This document shows, one piece after another, positions 37,601 to 46,600 of a DNA stretch of 57,500 nt. The translations under genes were made by a program, and so were the position numbers. Below the pieces are notes generated by a model. That model saw nothing but the letters and a program-made list of their open reading frames with translations, did not search any database and was not told the origin of the DNA. Origin of the DNA: Prorocentrum cordatum (lineage: Eukaryota > Sar > Dinophyceae > Prorocentrales > Prorocentraceae); contig CAUYUJ010019626.1 of assembly GCA_963575745.1 (NCBI GenBank), forward strand, positions 95,001 to 152,500, read 5' to 3'. The first letter of the stretch is position 1; the number at the start of each line of letters is the position of its first letter.

Positions 37601-40600
37601 CCGCGGAGCTCTGCACTCGGCTGCGCACCCGGCATCGGCGAATCGGCGACGACCCGAGGGTGCCCGCGACACAACGCTTGAGCGAACTGGGCACTCAGAG
37701 GGGAGGATAGGCAAGAGGAGGGAGGGATGCAGGGAGGAGGGAAGAGGGATGGTGAGGGGAGAAAGGGCTGGGGTGGAGATGGATGGAGGAAGGACAGAAG
37801 AAGTAGGCAGGAGAGGAGGAAGCAGGGAAAGGTGGAGCATGGGGGGGGGCGCGGGGAGGAGAATGGGATGCGGCGGTGGGAGAGAGAGGTGGTGGAGCCA
37901 GGAGGAGGGGATGCGAATGCCAGGGAGGAGACAGGAGAAGCCAGGATGAGGGAGCTCGGCGAACAAAGAGGGCGAGCAAGTCTGGACCCCTCGAGCTGCT
38001 CACACGCGACAGCGGGCGAGCTCACCCCAGCAAGCGGGCGAGCAACAAAATGGGACGACTGGCCCTCGGGGGCCGGAGCTGCTCAACTCCTTTCGTTCAT
38101 CGTCCTAATTGAACGGATACAGGCCTCGGGAAACCCATGGCGTCGTCCTCGCCCTCGCTGGAGAATAGCCAGCGCCCTTGCGCCAGCAAGGGGCCCGTAA
38201 TGAGCGCTGCCTGGCTGGAGTCTTCTGGATACACATCCGAGGCGCCCAGCCAGGACAAGGCGCTAGCGAAAGCCCAACAGGGTGGCGAGGGTGTGACAAG
38301 TAACGACACGCAGCGGCCATGCTCAGCTCCTTGCTCCGAGCCATGGGAGAGCGTCGTGCGCCGGAGGCTTCTGCCAGAACCTACGAACTCGCGCGCGGCG
38401 GCAAGCCGCGCAAGCGTGTAGCGACGAGAGACGCCGGCAGAGAACACAAGGAGCGCCGGCGCAGCAGAGTGGCAGGGCAGCGTGTCGAGAGAACAGCACT
38501 GCGCTGACACGTGACAGGCGCTGGAGGCGAGTGCTGCCAGGAAGAAGCAGAATGCTCTTCCGTACCTCCTTGTGTGCACATGTTGCCGCCGGTGTGCGCC
38601 GACCCACCTTGATCGCGGCCCGCGGGACGCGAGACGCAGAAGCCGTGGAGTTCGTTCCCGCGAGTCGGCCGCATCGAAAGTTTCGCGGGGTGGCAGTCAA
38701 TCTTTCTGTGCTCGCATGGCCGGCGGCAATTGCCAGATGCAGCTCTGTCGAGGCGCTTGATTTTTGGATGACGGGCGCCAAGCCCACCAGGGCCTGAGGC
38801 TTGCCCCCTTCTTGAGCAGGGACCGACCGTCCCGGCATTCCTATAGTCCTACCACGAAATGTTCCTAGAACCCAAAAATGTTCCAAGATCAAAAACAATC
38901 TTCTTAGGACATAAACCCGATGGGATAAAACAGGACAGTCCCGGCCAGAAATGATCTAAGAATATTCCGTGGGAGCCACAAAAAAGGTTCGTAGAACATT
39001 GCTTGGTGGGGCCATAGTCGGGAGCGGCCAAGAGGGGGGTGTCCAAGAGGGGGGGTGCAAATCATGACCGGCGGCATGTGCGCGGCCCAGCGGGGGGGCC
39101 TGGGACATAATGAAATAAGAAGAGGCGCCATGAAATCTGAGGAAAAATCATGACCCGCGCCATGAAATCCACCCCCCCCTAGTCATCACCCCCCTCTTTT
39201 CCGCTCCCGATATAGGCGAGCCGGGACGCTTCGCCACTGCTTGACCTTCTGCGGCCGGAAGCGATGCCAGCCAGCGGAACACGCTCCGAGGCAACACGGG
39301 GGCCTGGCGCGCGCCGGCGCGCCGGGCGCTGCGAGGCCACGGGGCAGGCCACGAGGCGCGGCGGTGAAGAGGCGACCGACGCGGAGGCACTGCGAAGGCA
39401 TGCTCCTGACGATTTTTCTGATGCAGAAGCAACTTAATGATTCATCAACGAACAGCGAGCACTCATGCCACATTCATCTGTCAACGCCTCCCCCGCCCCC
39501 CAATGTTTGAAACATTGGCGGTGGGTCTGACGAGTGGCACCTCGACCGCAATCTCCCCCGCGCGTGCCAGCTTTGGGTTTGGGGGGAGGGGGAGAGTTCA
39601 ATAATTGTTTCCCTCTACCGTGTGTCCTCCGAGTCCACGACGCCCCTGACGAAGGTCAGCCAGCGGGGGATCAGATCCTCGAACTTGTCATTGATGAACA
39701 CGCGCTTCACGTACAGCCGCATGGCGCGGCCTCCCTCCGAGAACATGTCCCGCGTCAACTCAAAAGGCATAGTGGCTGGGATGAACATGAGCGCCCGGAA
39801 CTCGATCTGGCCCTCGACCTTTCGTTTCAAAATTGGTTTCTGTGGGTAGGTTCTGCCCGAGGTTGAAGGACTCTGGCCGTAGGTCGGGAGTTGTCCGCCT
39901 ACAGGCGGGATTTTGGAAGGAAGTGACAAATACTCCCAACGATCCCCCGAATGCTCAAAAACAATGCAACAACTGTTCCCTGACGACCTGTTCCACCTGT
40001 GGAGACTCTCCACGGGTGGAACAAGCCGTCAGAGCTCAGTCGGGCGTGTCCCTCTCAGAGGGACACTGCCCGACTGCACTCTGCTCCCGCCGCGGGGCCA
40101 CGCCGGCCGCAGCCCGCGTCCCCGGAAGCTCCGCGGCAGAGACCGGCCCCCCGCCCCCCCCCCCCCACGGGAGGCGGGCCCGGGCCGGGGGCGCGCGCGC
40201 GCCACACACGTGCCACGCGCGCCACGCTCGGCACTGCAACCCTCGTCAAAATCAACCTCGAAAATGCCTGACGTGGTTGAACTGCTTGTTCGAAGATCTG
40301 GGGCCGAGTATCCATGAGTGCGGGGTACTTGCATGCGCCGCCCCTCCGATGTCGGTCGACGTCAGACTTTCGAGTCAACTTCGGTCAGACTGTCTTTGCC
40401 CTCGCCCCGACAGTTGAAGGGGCGGCGTGTCGACATTGAGGGGCGCGCCGAAATCGAAATGACGTGCCAGCAACTTTTGAGGTTAATTTTGACGAGGGTA
40501 GTAGGTCGGGCATGTCCTCTGACAGGCGGATCTTGGACGAAACAATAAGACATTAAGCAGTGCCACAAAATAAGCAACAGATGCTGGAAAGATCGCCCTC

Positions 40601-43600
40601 TGACTATTTTTGGAATACGGTTGAACATTCCTCCTGCAGAGGGGCACGCCCGACTTCAACTTGGCACGCGTGCCACACGTGCCCTCGACCTTGAAGTGCG
40701 TCGTCGACAAGGGCTCGTCGAACGCCTTGAAGGTGGTCTTGTAGAACTCGGTGTACTCGGACTGGTTCACCACCTCTGGAGGCCCTTCGGAAGACACACA
40801 GGCAGAAACTGTTAACGCCCCTTGAGATCCGACATTGCGACAGAATTGCAACATCGCGAAAAATCACGCCCGGAGTCCCGGACCCCATTTTTCTGTACTT
40901 ATCAATTTGTCGAGCCGGATCGATCTGTGAGGGTCCTGGGGCCCGAATGTGGGCGAAAACGCCCAGAGTTAACACAAGTGCAGCGACAGGACCTCGGGAT
41001 CCGTCGACGATCTCTCCGCTGGTGGCCCGACTGACTACCTACCAAACCACCCCAACCCAACCCGAAGACCCGAATTTCGGGCTGGGGGGGGTACGGGCTT
41101 CATGTGTGTTTTCTCAACGTTCCCCGACCCCCCCCCAACTGGAAATGGAGGGCAAATTGGGGCCTTCGGGTTGGGTTGGAGTGGTTTGGTGGGCGGTGGC
41201 CCGACGCCCCATCTCTTTCTGGGTGTAGCCGTCGTACCAAGTGCTTCTTCTTCCGACCACGCCGAGCCCCGGCCGCGAACGGCCCCCCCCCTAACCGGAT
41301 GCAGGGAACGGCCCCGACACCCAGCTTTGGACGCCCGAAATGGGTACCGAAAACATGGGTACAATGCCCAACAGCAAATGTTGTCCCAAACCAACGGCGG
41401 CCGCTGTTGGGCGGGCGGCCTCCTGTCTCAAATGGACACAGGCCGCGGCGGCGCGGACAGCGAGACCTGTTCAAAATGAACAGGAACTGCTGTTGGGCAT
41501 CGTACCCATTCTTTCCGTACCCATTTCGGGCGTCCAAACCAGCCCTCCGGAGCCCGAGCCGGTGCTGGTTGCCGCGTTCTGACTGCACCCTCGGCCCGTA
41601 TCATGATCGGGGATGGACAGAGGCCCCTGTAGCAAAACGTGGTTCAGTGAAAGCGACCTCGGGCCCAAACCTGGCGGGCGCAAGCCTGGAACATGACGGC
41701 CGCGGCGCCCCCTCGAGAGCCGAAAACGGACGATTCACTAATCGACGCGTCAGGGTGGGGGTTCTGTCTACCCCCGACACGAGGATGCGCGATGAGGATG
41801 CAGGGTCCTTGAACGCCCAGTCTTAAGTCGGGCCTGTCCCCCTACAGGGGGATTTTCGACGAACAACAATACCCCAGAAAAAAAAACAAAAAATAATCCA
41901 AACATAGCCTGGGGACTATTTTTTGAATAGTTTTTGACCTTCTTGGAGTATTCTTGGGGTATCTGTTGTTTTTCGTCGAGAATCCCCCTGTAGGGGGACA
42001 CGCTCGACAGAAGCCCAGTCCGAAGCTTCTCGAGCGGGGCGCGGCCAAGGGAGGCGACCTACGGCGGGCCGAGGAGCAGGAGGCAGGTCGGCGGCGAGCG
42101 AGCGGGGGCAGCGAGAGGGGCGGGCCTTCTCAGAAGGCTCGGAAGTCCACGGGCCTCCTGAGAAGGTTTCGACGCTCTCCCAGAAGACAAGCCAAAAAAC
42201 TTCTCGGAAGGCGCGGGGGCTTCTGAGAAGTCCCGCCGCCTTCTGAGAGGGCCTTCTCCTCTTCCTTTCCCCCCCTCGCTCGCCGCCGAGCAAGGGTACC
42301 CTTGGGAAGGTTGCCCATCCTTCCTGTGCGGAGGGAACAGCCCGAACACCTGAGTCCTCCCGAGCCCACGTTGGTGCGGGTTTTCGCGTCTTGACTGTAC
42401 AGGAGGAGCCCGACCACAAGAAACCTTCCACAACAAACCCAGCTCCATGGATTTTTGGTTTGGGGGGCGTCACGCCTTCCATGGCAAAAGCATCGAAACC
42501 CAAGAAACCCAGGGCGCACCGGAGGCAAGCAGGGCGTTTCTTGGCAGGTGTCTCCACTGTAAGGGGCAAAGCAATCATGGTTCTCTCCCCTCCGAGATGC
42601 GCAGCCAGAACATCGGGACAGAAGCGGAACCAAATCGAGATCAAGATCGAGGCAAGCGAACTCGACGTCGGGTCGGACCGCTCGCATCGGGATGGGCCAT
42701 GTCACCTCCGGATTGCGCAGCCAGATGGGCTTCATCTTGTTCATGACCTCCCACTCGTAGACCGAGCGCGGGACGCTCTTCATCTTCGGCTTCTCGCCCT
42801 CCTCCGTCGACATCGTCGTCTTTGTCGTCGTCGTGCTCCTCCCTCCATGTGCGTGTCCAACGCCTGGGGAGCCGATCATCCAGGACATCAGGACGGGGCG
42901 GCCTCAGATCTGGGGAATTCCCAGAATTAGTCAGGGATATCCACAACCCCATATAGAGAACTCCTCCTTTCTCCTCCGTTTCCTCCTCCTCCTCCCCCTC
43001 CTCCTCCTCCTCCTCCTTCTCCCCTCCTCCTCCCTCCTCCTCATCCCCCTTCTCCTCCTCCTCCTCCTCCTCTTCCTCCTCCTCCACCACTCCTCAAGCG
43101 CAGTCAGTCAGCCTCCTGCACGCCACAGGATGGAGGAGGAGGAGTGGGAAGAGAGCGAGTGCGGAGGGGAAGAAGAGGAGAAACGATGAAGAGGAGCTCC
43201 CTCCCTCTCGCTTTCTTCCTTCTCCTTACAATGCTGCGTCTCTCTGGCATTCAGTAGAATGAGACCCACAAGCGAACAACTGCGAAGACAGTAGCAAGTG
43301 CAATGCAATCAGGGAGGATATCTTTGGTGAGGGGGGATTGTTGCGCGGATGTGCCGCCAGGCGTGAAAATCGGCAGGGCGATCCAGGAGGCCCCCAAAGG
43401 GCCAACAAACCACCCAAAGACCTCGACACTCGACTCTCCCTCCTCCTCCTCCTCCTCCTCCTCCTCCTCCTCCTCCTCCTCCTCCTCCTCCTCTCTTCCT
43501 CGCACCTCCTGGAGGGTGTCCGACGACGACAACGACGGCGACGACGTCCTTCGGAGGCGGGGCGGACTCGTCTGGCACCTGGTCGTACTGGACCTTCTCG

Positions 43601-46600
43601 TTCCACAACTCGATCGGGAACGTGATGAACTCGCTGTACTTCTTCAGCAGGTCGGACAACTTCCCCGTGTCCAAGTACTCCTGCAGGGACCCGGCGAGAG
43701 TGGGTTCAGGGACGAGGCTTAGTTCGGGCATGTCCCCCTACAGGGGCATTTTGGACGACTAGTTAAGAAAAAACTGTTCGAAAATACTTACACGTGTTCA
43801 AACATCACCAAACATCGTCCCCATACATACTATTTCTGATATATGTTTGGATATTCCTCCTGTCGAGGGACCGGCCCGACTTCGGACGAGACCCGCGGAC
43901 GCTCCTGGCCCCCCTCGCCCGCCGAGGGACCTCCCGGGAGCCCTCTGGCTGGCGGGAGTGCGATGGTCCGTCCCTGCCCACGCTGCCTCGAGCAGGGGGC
44001 ACAGGCCAAGGAAGTCATGAAGCGAATACTCGTGCCGCATTCACCTGCCAATGCCCCCCCCCATCGGGGATGGACAGACCCCCTTTAGTACAACGTGGTT
44101 TAGTGAAAACGACCTGATGCCCAAACCTGGCGGGCGCAAGCCTGGAAAATGACGGCCACAGCGCCCTCTCGAGAGCCGAAAACAGACAATTCACTAATCG
44201 ACGTGTCACTGTTGGGGGTTCTGTCCGCCCCCGACCCCAATGATCGATGTTGGCGGTGGGTCGAGCGAGCTGCGCTTCGGCCGCAGTCTTCCCCGCGCGT
44301 GCCAACTTTGGGCTTGGGGGGAGCGGGGGAGTGACCACCAGTTGTTTCCCTCTGCCGTATGTCGACCCCGATCCCAGGCGTTGGGAGCTCTGTGAATGGA
44401 CGGGAGAAGCTCTTGGGCCCAACCCTGGAATACACGATCTGGTGACCGAGGCCAAAGTAGGCTGGAGGCTCGAGATTCTCGAAATTCATTGATCGAGGCG
44501 ATCTTGGTGCTCGAAAAATTATTGCTGGTGATTTCCCGTGCATTTTTCCGTTTCGTACGTGTTTTTTTCGCTCGATGGTCCAGGATCGTCGTCAATGGCA
44601 CACGTCCGAGCGATGCCGGGGGGGGGGGGGGGGCGTCCAGCCGCCTCGGCAAGGGGTGCTTCCGGGGATGGCCCCCGTGGGGGTGCATCCCCGAGCCCAA
44701 GGCTTCCCACCTTTCCCCCTTGGCTCTGGGCGGCCAGACTTCCGTAGAGGGGCCCAGGGACACACACAGGCAAAGGAGCACAGATCCCAGGACCCCCCAC
44801 AGTTTCCAAATGTTTTCTGGGCTTTCGTCTCCCACCCCCCACCTTACCATACTTTTCCCCCATTTCTTTGTTGGCAGTCGACGATTCATTGTGGGTGTCT
44901 GTTCTCGCCCCTCCTGATTCTCGGGCAGAACTCGGGGACTAGAGGTCTCCTAGATGGGGTCGAAGTAGCTGGGGTCGGAGGATCACGCCGCATCGCCAAT
45001 GCAACGGCGATGCATCAGCGATGCATCGGCGATGCATCGGCGATGCACTGGCGACGCATCGTCGACGTGGGCGATGCATCGGAGACGTCGACGTGGCGCA
45101 AATGGGGCTCCACATCGAGCCGCATCGGCAGTGCATCGACCATGCGGCGCGACTCTGCGACCTCACCTGCTCCGACCTCCTCTGGCAGGCCCAAGAGATG
45201 TTCCCCTCGTGATTTCCAGGCGGCACTCGGGGCTTAGGTTAAGTCGGGCGTGTCGTCCTACAGGGGGATTTTCGACGAAGAATAAAACATACCCTCAAAA
45301 TGCTCAATAAATAGTCCAAACATGGTCTGGGGACTATTTCAATACTGTTTGACCTTCTTGGGGCATTTTTTGGGTATTTCTCTGACATTTGAAGGGGAAC
45401 GGAACATTACATAAACATCAAAAATCTCAGAGGTCCGCGCGGATTTCTCGGATCGGCGCTGGACCCCCCTCCCTGGCGCGCGGAGCGCGCCAGGGGCGGC
45501 GCCCGAGGCGCCGCCAGGGGGTCCAGCGCGGATCCGAGAAATCCGCGCGGACCTCCGAGTTTTTGGTGTTTTTTTTCTTCGGAAATCCCCCTGGAGGGGA
45601 AGAGCTCGCCTGCGACGGCTGCCTCCCGCTGCGGCTGCCCCGGGGACCGCAGATCGAGAGAGCTCCCGCGGCCGCCCCGCCCCACGCCTCAGGGCCCCCC
45701 CGCGCCAGGCCCCTCCGGCAGCTGGGGCGCCAGCAGGGGCATTCCCCCTCCTCCTTCCTCCTCCTCCTCATCCTCCTCTTCCGCCTCCTCCTCGTCCTCC
45801 TCCTCCTCCTCCTCCATCTCCTCCTGCTCCTCCTCCTGCTCCTCTTCCTCCTCCACCTCCTCCTCCTCCTCCTCTTCCTCCTCCTCCTCCTCTTCATCCT
45901 CTCCTCCTCCTCCTCCTCCTCCTCCTGCTCCTGCTCCTGCTCCTTCTCCCTCGGGATCATGGGCGCGCTCCGGCCAGGATTTCGAGGAAAGCCTGGCAGT
46001 GGCGACGAGTAAGACAAAGCCAGGACGAGGATAACATCGAACGAGAATCCATCGGAAACCTCTGAGATCTGGCGGATCTGGAGGAGGTCTCGAGCGCCGC
46101 GGCCTTTTCAGAGCGTTCCGGAACACTCTGAGAGCGTTCTGGAACGCTCTGGAAAGGATTTATCCTCGTCCTAGCTCCGTCCGAACGAAGGCTCTCCAGG
46201 ACAACCAATGGTATCTGCAACTGCTATTCCTATGAAATCACACCTCAGCGAGGACCCGGCCGCCTGGCTAACTTCGCGCTCCACGCTTCGCGCGCAGCGT
46301 TGGGGTGGCCATCGCCCTTGCACATGTAAGTCGGGTCAAGCGAATTCTGGGCGGATTTGGGACGCCCCATCGGCACTTCGACAAACCGAACCACCCTTTC
46401 CTTCCCCCTGGAGAGCCCAGAATCGAATCGATAAGCCGAATCGGGGATCGAAATGAATCGGATTGGCGGAAATCGGCAGCCAAGTCGGAAGGAGTCGAAT
46501 CGGCTGAAATCGGCAGGATAGGTAAGCATCATGGGGAAAACGGAATCCAAATTGGACTCCGAAGTCGAATCGAATCGGATTCGGAAGCCATCGACATCGA

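Larger units (their letters stand above)
35922..39626 (-). other. Hsp90 intron e/f
   Basis: About 3.7 kb. Junctions read GGACTCGGAG|GACACA (GA donor) and ACTCGCAGAG|GACCTG, so GACTCG and GAGGAC occur at both ends. It holds a GATCGGTCGGCGATG patch (36020-36130), a TG array, a GGA tract, fold-back J, element E1 and repeat T. Confidence 0.7.
40774..42705 (-). other. Hsp90 intron c/d, dense with inverted-repeat elements
   Basis: 1.93 kb with GAGGTG at both junctions. From low to high coordinate it holds fold-back G, C1, B2, A7, a CTTCTGAGAAG-type inverted-repeat patch (42110-42260) and ordinary DNA. At least four separate elements fill roughly a third of it. Confidence 0.75.

Noticed and set aside
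36157-38025. 622-codon minus-strand frame
   Set aside because: Crosses a TG array and a GGA tract and switches composition several times. At most a small part (37170-37650) is protein-like.
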